Assembly (NCBI GenBank): GCA_043228905.1
Contig: JBHGNT010000020.1
Span: 1,860,001 to 1,924,000 of the forward strand
From: Azolla caroliniana
Taxonomy: Eukaryota > Polypodiophyta
Reading direction: 5' to 3'
Length of the DNA stretch: 64,000 bases
The notes beneath the pieces were generated by a model that was given only the letters and a program-made list of their open reading frames with translations, did not search any database and had not been told where the DNA came from. The position numbers and the translations under genes were made by a program. Shown in pieces: positions 51,317 to 64,000 of this stretch (position 1 is its first letter; each line of letters starts with the position of its first letter).

Positions 51317-52000
51317 ATGCATAGCCAGCCACATGATATGATATCTCATCAAGCTATTGAGGCATCTCGATCACTATATGAGTCTGGCTATACTAGCTCA
51401 TGGTATGGCATGATGGTGAGTTGGCTTCTTGCAAACGGTGTAGACGTTAGTAACCTACCGCCCCTTAGGTACAACCACACAATTGATAACACTTTAATCT
51501 CTCATGAGGACTGTAATAAAGTAATACGCCAAAAAATATGGCAAATTTACACTCAATATAAATGGATCATCCCACTAGAGCCACTCCCATCTAAAATGTT
51601 GTACTATAATGAACACTTCATGCACTTCTCTAAGTTAGGTTTTATTACACGACCACAATATCTAGATGCATTCTTACCAAATGCACTAAGGGTTGCCATT
51701 GGACAAGTTAGAATATCATCTCACCAACTTGAGATTGAGAACGGTTGTCCTAATAGAGTTTGTAGAGAGGAAAGGATATGTAGATTATGTCACATAGAGA
51801 TAGAGGATGAGTACCATTTTACATGCACGTGTCCAACTTACGCCGAGATAAGGGCAAAATACTGAGACATACTAAGTCCCTCTCTCACACTCCCTAAACT
51901 ATTAGATACTCTAGATATAAAGAAATTAGGCAGTTATATGTCAGAGCTAAAACAACATAGAGAGAATAAACTACAAAATATTGACAATAACGTTTCGAAT
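51317..52000 (+). pseudogene. LINE-type reverse transcriptase C-terminal domain remnant
   Basis: The frame (51317-51865) contains LRVAIGQVRISSHQLEIENG, REERICRLC and EDEYHFTCTCPTYAEIRAKY. This is the Cys-rich domain at the C-terminus of many non-LTR retrotransposon RTs: R-x-S/T-H, CxxC, E-HF, C-P-Y. A TGA at 51863-51865 replaces an expected Arg codon (KYRDIL) and the same frame continues to LKQHRENKLQ. No RT core or poly(A) tail is visible, so it is a fragment. Confidence 0.65.
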
Positions 52001-52246
52001 CACAGAGCCAAGGTAGTAAAAGATGTGGAGAGGAAGGAGGATATTGCCGGCTCACATGTTCGTATGCTACTGTCCGCGGACAGACAGAGACTAGAGACTA
52101 CGTGTCCTGTCCGATTGATTTCCTCACATTTGTGCCCACTTGACCCCACCCACCCACCAAACCCACCAAAAAGGCCTCCAAAAATGAATGAAGAAGAAAA
52201 TAGAAGAAGAAAATCTATGAAGAAATTAGAAGAAGAAAATCTATGA

Positions 52247-52324
52247 AGAAATAGATAGAAGAAAATAGATAGAAGAAATAGAAGAAGAAGGAATTCAAAT
52301 ACATCGCCGTTATTTGCCTCACTC

Positions 52325-52367
<43 letters not shown>

Positions 52368-52522
52368 GTGTTTGCCATGGCCAAGCTTCAAGCTCCTCCT
52401 TGCCATGGCCATGGCCGTGGCGGGGATTAAGTAAGCAGAAGACAAAGAAGAAGAAGACCTCCTCTGCGTGCCTTTTTTGAGCCTGCTATCGATCGATCTC
52501 TCTGTCTCTGTCTCTCTCAGCT
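52247..52522 (+). promoter_or_regulatory. upstream region and 5' UTR of the 52523 gene
   Basis: There is a GAAGAAATAGAAGAAG purine stretch, then (TC)n at 52321-52361, then CCATGGCC repeats and a second pyrimidine tract (52492-52519) right before the start codon. Such CT-rich leaders are common in plants. I cannot place a TATA box with confidence. Confidence 0.4.
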
Positions 52523-55500
52523 ATGGCGTTGAAGCAGGCCAAGACTACGAAGGCCACGATGCAAAGCAGCAAGCAGCATTGCACCTCCAAGAAGCAGATC
52601 CACCCTACCTCTCTCCACTCCTCCGATCCTTGGTCCTTCCTGGTATAAAATCTATCACTTCTCTTCTCTCTCTCTCTCTCTAGCATCCTATTCTGATACA
52701 TTTTTCTGCTCTAGTTGCATCCCGAGAACACCGCTTAATCATGGTACTCCAATCCCGTTCCTTTGTTTTTTCTGGTTTTTTCTTCCCCTTATTCGGAATC
52801 TGTGCAGTGTTTAGCATCATGTTCTGATATTTTGTAAGGATATCATCGAATACGTAATTCTCTGTGTGTCATTCTGAACCTGTATCGGTCGCATTCCGAC
52901 ACTGTGCTCAAATCTCTGTTTATTGACCGTATTTTCCCTTGTTTACTTTTCTTTTCCTCTGCCTATTTGTCTCTATTCCATTTCGGTTTTGGAGAAGACT
53001 GCCCACATTTCTTTCCTGTTGCATACCCATTTGGGTCTGTGAGAGTGCTGATATGAAAAAATCGTATTGAATGGTTCTCGTTTTCTTTTCTTTTCTTTCA
53101 TTTTGGAACTTACTGTTTTGAATTATTTCGTGTTCTTTTGGTGCTCATTCTGGCACCGACTCGGATTTAGGACTTGATCGAAGCTCCACAATGGATTGAT
53201 TTGTCAGAAGAGGCAACCTTATCAATGGACAATGAAAGGTAACTTTTATCTTTACCATCACCTGAGCTTCAGGAATGCATATCTTGCATCGGATAATGAA
53301 TCAATGTTTCTAATCTAAATCCATGAGAAGTAGATTTGTGCAATGTTACATTTAAGTAGCTATTGGGATAATAAATTCATTTCTTATTGTGCTATGTTCA
53401 GTCATGAGATTTCTGTAGTTCTATCTTCATTGTAGAAAAAGTTATTTCATACAAGGTTTCCTGTACCTAGCAATGGTTCTGGATCTCTATGTAACTCTAT
53501 ATATTCCCCACTTTTTATGGTTTTCTAAGTCGTTGTAACTTGTTATTGAAATCGACTAATCTCAATAGTTGTTTAGTCTGTTATTCCGAATATCTAATTT
53601 TAGTCGATGATCAACACTTCATATTATATGGGATTCATGCAGGTATGATGATCCTTGGTTTGACGAGAGCCACAGGTACCACTTTTCTTCTTTGTTGTCA
53701 GTCAAAATTATATCTTGTTGTTTTGACATCCTTTGGAAATTTATATGTTGCCATTGTGCACGCTTTGTTTGATCCTCATTCTCGTTTGTTTTGTTTGCAA
53801 AACTAGGCATCATGTACTTTCACTTGCAGGAAAGAATTCTGATATGGCATGGCTTCGATTGAATAAGTCCAAAAGGGCCGATGAAGTGGAAGTGGCTTCT
53901 TTACCACGGAATGCTATTAAGAAATGGCAACAAGCAGCACCCAAATCAACTGGGAAAACAAATGTTGAACTGCAGAAAAAGATTGGTTCTCAGGATCCAT
54001 TCAAAACAAGATTGCTACAGAAACAAATAGCTTGCTCAGGTGATAACTATGCAAACAGGTATCTCTTGCTGCTCAAAATTTGCCAACTTGTTGGGAGTTC
54101 TAAATCGTGCACTCAGGAAAATCTCTAAAAAATAATCCATTGTTTTGCGAAATTCTTTTTTCCTGTTGACTGTCTTACTATCTTCTCTGGGAGGAAATAT
54201 TAGGTCTACAGCAGACTTCATGAATTGTAAGGTATTTGAAGGCCTAATTGTGTAAACATGTTGTCTTCGAAATCTACAGTTTCGCTTTGCTTTCTTGAAA
54301 ATGAAGTTTGCCTTTACATCAGTACCATATGTTGAAGATTGTTTGTACGTCGTTCTTCATTTTGCTTTCTTGAGATGGAAACACATTCCTGAAGGAGAAT
54401 ATTGTTTTGACGCAGGGCTTCCAGTTCATCAAACAGACGTTCTGGATCGCAGTCTAGTTTTTCTGGTTGTAGTGGCATTTCGGTGAACAGCTCCTTCTAC
54501 AAGTACCGGAGATCTTGCAGCGAAAGATTGAGTGTTAACAGTAGTTGGCAAGATGGACAATCACCTGGAGATTCTGTCCTAACAGTTGATTCAACATCAT
54601 CATATGTTGAAGAGAATGCCGCCACTATTTCTGAGGAAAGAAATACACATGTCAGAAAGTTTGGTGATAATTTGAAAGATAATAGTCAAGTGTATGATGA
54701 GCCTGCAGCAGACTCCATCACAATGAGGACAAAGAAGATGAGTGCCATATCTGTCCATCAAATGGTTAAAAGAGTTGTTAAGTATGAAGCTAATGATAAA
54801 GACAGAAAGACAGAGAGACATTTTTCTCACAGTCTTGCAGATTCCTCCCAAAGGCATTTCTCTTCAACTGGGAAAGAGAACAAAAACCCAGAAATCGATA
54901 GTAAGAGTGGTAGACATACCTGCAAAAATGTTAGCTCGTCAGAACTTGCAAACACGAGAAAGACTAATGTAAAGCTGGGTCCAATCAGATCTAGCTCAAG
55001 AGGAGCACCTCAATCCAATGTGGGAAAATCCTCTGCCAAGAGTAGAGTAGTACAGAATTTGGTATTATAATTATCTTGTCTGTTCATGATCATTGTTGCT
55101 ACCATCATTCATTTGAATTTCTGATGTAACCCATTATTTTGCAGAATGGAAGTTGTGGTATAAACCAGAACAAGAGAGTCGAGACCAGGGACTCTGCTGT
55201 GGCTGAATCTATCAGTGGGAAAAGTAGCAAGCCTGAAATGGATCTTGCAGATCTAGTTGCACAGGTAACAAGCAGCTCTTTTTGTTTTTATTTGGAGATG
55301 AACTCCAGAATACCCAAGTTTTCCGTTATTTCTCTACTTCCCCAGAAGCCCCGGGTCAAAACCCAAAAGAGAGATAATATAAGGCTTGATCAAGGGCATT
55401 TGGGGGAATAACAAATACTTTGGGCAGGTGTGAGAAATAAAGGAAAGGGGGTATTTCAGATGTTTTTCTCCTTTGTTCTCTTGAGGTTTTTAAAATATGC

Positions 55501-55587
55501 CAATTTTTTGGTTTTTGGGCTGTACAGCATAACCAGAAAATCCAGACACTTCGATTGCATGGTGTTAGAAAGGTTATACCATTAAAT
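52523..55587 (+). CDS. multi-exon plant protein of unknown function, Ser/Lys-rich
   Basis: I do not recognise the family. Exons from splice signals: 52523-52642, 53171-53238, 53643-53675, 53807-54058, 54416-55061 and 55145-55264, with phases that fit, and a tentative last exon 55528-55587. The start is MALKQAKTTKATMQSS; exon 2 has DLIEAPQWIDLSEEATL; exons 3-4 have RYDDPWFDESHRHHVLSLAGK, then a basic stretch ending QKQIACSGDNYANR. Exon 5 is Ser-rich and hydrophilic (SSSSNRRSGSQSSFSGCSG, YKYRRSCSERLS). Exon 6 ends DLADLVAQ. The total is about 430 residues, without transmembrane segments or a signal peptide. The last exon HNQKIQTLRLHG could instead splice on at a GT after LHG. Confidence 0.65.
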
Positions 55588-57251
55588 TCCAACCCTTAAT
55601 TCTTGATGGAGTCAATGCTTTTCGCTTTTTTAGAGATATTTAACCAAGTATTGGAGTTTGCTAAATATTAATGTGGTTGCCACAGGAATTGAGGTGATAA
55701 TTTTGAATTAACAAGGGAATAGTGTATTGATGGGACGTCATATCTCAGGCTAGGCATCATATTGATAATGGTATGGAGTCTTGAGATTTCCTATCCATCT
55801 TACTTTTATTGTATGTAAGCATATATTTGATGTGAGGGTGGCTCCATGTTTCATGTCATCTTGACTAATGTTAAGTAGCATGCTCTGTACATAGTGTGTC
55901 CGTATTGGAGAATTAACTTCCACTTTTTTATGCATTTTCTGTACATTTGCTACTTGTTTTTGGATGGATCCTTCAATTTTGAAGATGGTGCTAGATATTC
56001 AACTGAAATATTATTGGCTTGATTCACTGATTTATCTTCATTTTATGACATGTGTGCTACAGTCTTCTAGGTATGGTCGAGAATGATCATTGTTGGGCAA
56101 TGAGGATGCATGAGTATAGGCATAATTAAAATGGAAGATACGCTAGGAATAACGAAGAGGTTACTTATTCCACATAGAGCTGTGTAAAATGAACACAATG
56201 TGCTTGACCAACAATGCCATAGACTTAATCCACAATAAACAATTTCCTTCTTTCCTTGAAGAAAGGTTTGGATGGACTTGATATGCGGGAAGACGAATTT
56301 TTTATTTTTATTCTGTGTGCATATGCCATACCACTTGCTTTTTATTTCTTAGCAATTTATTGCTGTAAGTTGACATTGTCTAATTAATTAGTTAGCCTAT
56401 ATAGAAGGTAGTCTACACAAGTTAATGATGTGCTTCATGATAGGTAATCTATACACAAGAATAAAGTAGAAGATAGAATGTGAGATCCTTGGTTTACCTG
56501 TTGGTGCTGTAATTGTGATGAGAGAAATGGTTTTGTTGTTCAACAGTCAAATCTTGCGATATATGTTACCTCTTGTTGAAGGAAGTCTATTTATTATGTC
56601 TGGTCTTGCAAAATAAATGTTCTATAAATATATACAATAATGAAAGTGGCCGCGACTTGATTGAAGTTATTTTTCCATTCAGATGGATTCAATTTGTCAT
56701 TACCATTCACACCATAATTCAATGGCTCTTTTGTATCCATAATGTGTAGAGTTTGCTTGTTAGATTCTCATATACGGGTCATGGAAAACAAATACCTCAT
56801 GTTTGTAGGCACATTTAGTCTTACCGTCTCTATCTCATCTACAAGAGCATTGAAATTCTTGGAGACGATCAATAATCTGATGGGAATGTAAGTGTCAAGG
56901 GAATTTATGAATCAAGAACATAGATATTTGCACAAGGGGTAGTGGAAATGAATGAAATAGGTCTAGTAAAAATAGCACATCACACATTGAGACACTTGGC
57001 TCATTGAACATTAGCAAAATATTGGGTCCTAATATTTCATGTTCTATTACAAAAGATTGGGATGTAATATCAATACCAAACCCTCTCTCGAATATGTTAG
57101 GAGTTGGAATGGAGAGTTTCTCTTTCACCTCTTCTTATAATCATCAAAGAGTTCTTTTTTGTTCCCCAAAAATTTCCTTCATTAGTATTAAGAAAAATGT
57201 TGGAAGGCCACAAAATGTACAATTAGAAAGTATTATGTACGAAGGAGATGG
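55588..57251. other. AT-rich sequence, no gene seen
   Basis: Only short ORFs without motifs, and poly-T/A runs. It could contain the 3' UTR or further exons of the preceding gene. No repeat was recognised. Confidence 0.4.
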
Positions 57252-58165
57252 TTAGAGCAAGGACCAAGGGTGATGGTAATTCCAAATTGGTTCTTGAGAG
57301 GAGATTATGAACAGAGGTAGCTTCCTCCATAATTGCAGTAATTTTTTGTTTTTCTTAGGAACAACCTCCAAAGAGCCATGCATAGTGTCATTTTGCCCAC
57401 ACATCACTATCAATAAGCTCTCCCATAGTTTTGGCAATATATTTGAGAGAAGAGGAGTTCATAGCATCTTTTACAACGATACGTCCATAAGATCCATAAG
57501 GTAATCATTCGTACTGTTTTCCATACATGGGTTGCATGCACTTGCTTTTGAGGTTGCTGAAAGGGGGAGACATAAATTAGATGCCTATTGATGACTGTTA
57601 TAGCCTCTGGAGCATCATCTATCTCATACAACAAGAGACTAGGAGGGTACATTCCATACCACTGATCCCTAAGAGAAGGGGTAGTCTGCATTAATTGTCA
57701 TGAATAAAGAAATAACTTTATTCCATACCTAATGGATAGTAAATAAGATTAGAGAGCATCATGCCATTCATAAGGCAACCAAACCAAATATGCTCCTGCA
57801 TTGGCAGAAATTGCATTGAGGCCTACGAGAAAGTCGTTGAAATATCTGTTGTAAGATGAGGTTGATTCATCCAGCCATCCCATGTTTGAAGCATTTGTTT
57901 GTGTATGAAAATCCTTGATTACATCCCATACTCTGACGATTCCCAAGAGAACTATATTGAATGTCAAATTCCATCTCGGTGTTTGTACATCTATCAAGAA
58001 AATCCATTTCAAAGAAGGCAACCAGTTTCCTCCCATCTTGGAAGATAATTGCATCAGATGATTAAGCAACATACCCTTCCAAGCCTCTATCCCTAGCAAA
58101 AATCCTATAACTACAAACTTTGTCTGGAGAGCTTGAGATTGCATCAAGAGATCTATTAAAGCCAA
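57252..58165 (-). pseudogene. probable non-LTR retrotransposon relic
   Basis: Three consecutive minus-strand pieces read as one degenerate protein. 58165-57749 has SKMGGNWLPSLKW, IVRVWDVIKDFHTQTNASN and AGAYLVWLPYEWHDAL. 57691-57410 has TTPSLRDQWYGMYPPSLLLY and HVWKTVRMITLWILWTYRCK. 57437-57252 has more. The G-G-x-LP-L and W-x-x-R-x-x-x-LW-x-LW-x-R patterns resemble the region after the RT core of plant LINEs. Stops and shifts show decay. The assignment is tentative. Confidence 0.4.
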
Positions 58166-58359
58166 TCAAGGGATCATCAAAGAGTTTTTATCATGAGTCT
58201 TATGCAAAACCCAATGAAAAAAATAATTACTAAGTTCTCTATTTCTACATTGTAAACAACCAAAAACAAATATTCATTTTTCACAATGCATTGATGTTAT
58301 GAATAAAAATGGCATCATCTTCCCAGTGGCACAATCTTTTATTGACTTACAAAACAACT

Positions 58360-59175
58360 TTATTACCCTTTCAAGACCCTATGTAAGGCATTAGCTATGT
58401 GAGTAACAATCGGCAATCGTTCGGTTTGAACCGAACCGAACCGCTAAACCACGGTTTAACGGTTTCAACGGTTCAGTTTAGGTTAAAGTTTTTATTATCG
58501 GTTTCGGTTCGGTTTCAATAGTCAAAAACTACAGTTTAAAGGTTTTTTATTTTTTTTATTTTTAAAAAAAAAATTAAAAACAATTGTTTTTAAACAATCT
58601 TTTCATTTTTAGACCTTCTCACATTTACATTTTAGGAACATCTTAAAAATTTTAAAAAAATTTTAAAATGAAATATTATAAATTGTAATAAATTAAAATT
58701 TAAAAATTAGACATATGTTGAAAACCAAAACCGAACCACGAAACCGCAGTTTAATGGTTTGAAATTGGTTTAACGGTTTCATGGTTTGGTTCAGGTTTCA
58801 AAATTTTTAAACGGTTCGGTTTGGACCCTCTCAAACCGAACCGTTGCCGATTGTTATATGTGAGTGGTAAATTGTTCGATCTAACCAACTTCATTAAGGT
58901 TTAATTGTTGACACAAATTTGCTCAAATCTCAGACTTTAATGTCGAGCAAACAAATCTTCAAATGCATAGAACTCCATGATAAATACTTCAATAAACAAG
59001 TTTATTACCCTTCACAAACCCTATGTAGGGCTCTGGTTATGTTTCTGGTCCATTGTTCGATTTTACCAACTTCAATAAGGTTCAAATGTTGATTCAAATT
59101 GGTCAAATCCCAAACTTCAATGGTGAGCAAATGAATCTTTAGATGCATAGAACTCCTTGATAAATACTTCAATAA
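58360..59175 (+). repeat. tandem duplication of about 180 bp, first copy split by a MITE
   Basis: Unit 1 is 58360-58403 plus 58857-58998; unit 2 is about 59001-59175. Both contain TTTATTACCCTT, CCCTATGTA, TTGTTCGAT, CCAACTTCA, GCATAGAACTCC and TGATAAATACTTCAATAAA in the same order. Identity by eye is around three quarters or more. Confidence 0.75.
58404..58856. mobile_element. MITE of hAT type (453 bp)
   Basis: Terminal inverted repeats begin TAACAATCGGCAA and continue CGTTCGGTTTGA with small differences between the ends. The 8-bp flanks are identical: TATGTGAG at 58396-58403 and 58857-58864. An 8-bp target duplication is the mark of hAT transposons. The middle is AT-rich and non-coding, with many short AACCGAACC/GGTTCGGTT inverted words that could fold into a hairpin. 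It would rely on a transposase made elsewhere. Confidence 0.9.
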
Positions 59176-59391
59176 AATAAAAAACATCACTGTTGACTAA
59201 TAGATCAAGGTTGACTGATATTATTAGTCAATGTAAATAATCAAGGTAGATTTCCTAATCCAAAAATGTACTGAGAATGCAACACATTAAGTAATGAGAG
59301 ATCATGATTGACAATGTCATATAAATAATTTTTACAATAGCGCAGCATCGGCCAGTCTGTGAAATCTTCGTCGTTCTCATTGACATTTTTA

Positions 59392-62144
<2,753 letters not shown>

Positions 62145-62164
62145 GGCCCCACCAAGCAAAAATC

Positions 62165-62310
62165 TGATTCTCTGAGCATAGATAGGTATGCACATGCATG
62201 TACATGTACATGTACATGTACATACATAGTGTATATACACATACATATACACATACATATATAGTGTATACATATACATATACATATACATATACACATA
62301 CATACATATA
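62165..62310. repeat. ATAC/ATGTAC microsatellite
   Basis: Interrupted (ACATGT)n then (ATACAT)n with GTGTATA spacers, just upstream of the thioredoxin-like start codon. The ORFs predicted across it (Tyr/Met/Val repeats) are artefacts of the repeat. Confidence 0.9.
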
Positions 62311-62457
62311 TGCTCGTGTCTATGCTACATCAAATCATAAAGAGGGCTGGTGAGCGAATCACGGCCACAAACAGTGCAGGTCGCTTAGAGGAAGGCGCGT
62401 GCGATCTGCACCGTCAGATTTCGATAAGGAAGAAGGCGCGAAAAAAAAACCTGTCAG

Positions 62458-62610
62458 AGGTTGCCCAACTCTGAGTCGTTGGTCGCCCAACCCTGTCAGA
62501 GGTCGCCCAACCACAATTGGTCGCCCAACTTTGATCGTTGCAAGTCGCCCAACCGTTGTAGGTCACCCAACCCTGACCTTTGCAGGTCGCCCAACCGTGT
62601 TGCCCAACCA
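62458..62610. repeat. minisatellite-like GGTCGCCCAACC repeats
   Basis: The word GTCGCCCAAC or a close form occurs about seven times in 150 bp (for example near 62484, 62505, 62519, 62545, 62586), with variable spacers such as CCTGTCAGAG and TTTGATCGTTGCAA. Confidence 0.75.
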
Positions 62611-62699
62611 AATGTATCATTTCGACCAAAATCTTCAAATAAGCTTGATCATTACCCTTAAAACTTACAATAACACATCAAAGAGTCACAAAATCCAGC

Positions 62700-63110
62700 C
62701 TTAAATTATTCAAAATCAACAATCTTCACCATACTTAACATAAAACAAATAATCATCTTAAAACATAAAAGTTAAAAGTTAAAAAACATAAAACTTAAAA
62801 CAGAGATCAACTTATAACATACTTGAAACATGAATCAAAATATGACATACTTGAAACATAAATCTACATACGACATATTTGAAACATAAAACTTAAAACA
62901 TAAATCAACATATGACATACTTGAAAAATAAATCAACATATGACATCCTTTGAACGTAAATCCGCTTTAAACATCGTAAACCCAAATCAACATGTGACAT
63001 ACTTGAAACAGGAAACTTAAAACATAAATCAACAGATGACATACTCCCAAATGCACTCATAAATCAACATAAATCCACTTTAAACATTGTAAACCCAAAT
63101 GCACTAGTCC
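62700..63110. repeat. AT-rich degenerate tandem repeats, no gene
   Basis: The phrases CATATGACATACTTGAAACA, AAACTTAAAACATAAATCAAC and TTTAAACATYGTAAACCCAAAT recur with variation in a 30-60 bp pattern. No coding signal. Confidence 0.65.
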
Positions 63111-63131
63111 GCAAAACCACTCAAGCTATGT

Positions 63132-64000
63132 TTATGGCTCATCTGGAAATGATGGCAAGATGCGGCCACAATTCTTGCAACAATCAACATTTGAGTCCCT
63201 TGATCTAAAGGTCAAGGCATCGCAATGCAAGCATCGAATCTTCTTTGTCACACATATTGGCAACCGCCTCTTAGCTCGACTTGCGCCTCTTTGCATTTTT
63301 TCAGTGTGTGCCTTGGAAGTGTTTGGGGAGCTGCCAATAAGATATTGTGAAATGTTAACTGATGCTCCCCTTTTTGCACCAATTGCTTGCTTACGCCTTA
63401 CGGATCCACGGTCTTCTTCATTGGTTGGTTTCGGTGCACCTGCGGGATACACCACCATCTGACTCATTTCTTCAATGGACTCCATACATGCCAAAATTGT
63501 TGCACGGTCGAGGGATCGTAACCCTTGCCTAAGACACTGAATAGCCCCCTCAGCCGTTTGTAATTTTGACTCCTATTCCTCCATTTGTGATGTTATAGGG
63601 TTTGTCTCCTCGACTAGTTCTACCTCTGTCTCCACTTCCGTCTCTATGAAATGGTCATTGCACATATGGGTTGCATGATCTATAAAAGGCAATGACCCAC
63701 ATAGATGTGGCATGTGCCTCTCAATAATCATCTTGATGCCAAATATATGCTTACATTTACTCGTAGGGTCTTGGCAATCACAATATGAGCATTGGAGCAA
63801 TACATTATACCATACATTCGGTTTTGTCAAGCTCAATATTTTAAACCAATATCGGGGCTCGTCCACAATATGCATTGTTGCATCATTAGTTTCATACCTC
63901 TCTAGTAGACTCTCTGCCTCTTCAAGTCTTGTTGTTTGATCCCTATAAATTGCACAGGGTGCAAATCTACCACTCTCACATATTTCTTATTGTTGCTTGT
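63132..64000 (-). pseudogene. SWIM zinc-finger protein, 3' end, one in-frame stop
   Basis: The minus-strand frame is open from the window edge through FAPCAIYRDQTTRLEEAESL and YWFKILSLTKPNVWYNVLLQ to the SWIM motif CDCQDPTSKCKH (CXCX6CXH, near 63775-63740). A Glu/Val-rich stretch and a TAG at 63573-63575 follow, after which the same frame goes on to a C-terminal zinc-ribbon-like CLHCDA and CKNCGRILPSFPDEP, ending at 63132. SWIM domains occur in MULE-type transposases, FAR1-like proteins and plant nuclear proteins; no transposase domain is visible here. The TAG may mark a pseudogene or lie in a short intron. Confidence 0.62.

Overview
The window is land-plant nuclear DNA. The evidence is spliced genes with GT-AG introns, a plant-type chloroplast thioredoxin-like gene, plant Ty1/copia and Ty3/gypsy retrotransposons primed by initiator tRNA-Met, and telomere-like AAACCCTA motifs in LTRs. 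I cannot name the species. All homology calls are by eye; nothing was searched.

Positions 1 to about 50,600 are almost entirely LTR retrotransposons, many inside one another. On the left lies the 3' part of a decayed Ty3/gypsy element (A, 1-8336, +). It has gag with three zinc knuckles, protease, RT, RNase H and integrase, then an unusual extra ORF (aORF, 5074-7848) and the 3' LTR. Next is a short non-autonomous LTR element (T, 8609-11650). Then comes a copia element D (+, 11724-50607), split by two insertions. Copia E (-, 13777-19443, TSD GTTTA) sits in its integrase region. Copia C (-, 20278-48986, TSD ATCC[T/C]) sits between its integrase and RT. C is itself broken by three insertions: copia F (+, 22055-27151); gag-only LTR element H1 (-, 27331-36737, TSD ACGT), which carries copia G (-, 28636-33852, TSD CCTCC); and a hybrid gypsy element B (-, 37400-46298, TSD CCATT), which carries H2 (-, 40117-45150, TSD GCGT). 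The stack is four deep (D>C>H1>G and D>C>B>H2). LTR similarity by eye agrees with the order: outer elements are more diverged, while G is almost unchanged.

The most unusual material is the gypsy A/B family and its partner T. A and B both carry, between pol and the 3' LTR, a long ORF with a conserved N-terminal domain, a long coiled coil and a conserved acidic C-terminus. A conserved spacer with a TTTAAAG box precedes it. B has a T-type LTR piece at its 5' end and an A-type LTR at its 3' end, yet it is flanked by one 5-bp duplication. T and A share nearly the same sequence just before their 3' LTRs. This suggests that T RNA travels with A/B proteins and that B arose by template switching.

From about 51.3 kb the sequence becomes AT-richer, with low-copy genes: a LINE-type RT tail (51317-52000), a multi-exon gene of unknown function (+, 52523-55587), a probable LINE relic (57252-58165), a hAT-type MITE with an 8-bp TSD inside a tandem duplication, a complete five-exon WCRKC thioredoxin-like gene (-, 59392-62144) with an 18-nt exon, simple repeats, and the 3' end of a SWIM zinc-finger gene (-, 63132-64000) that runs off the window and has one in-frame stop.
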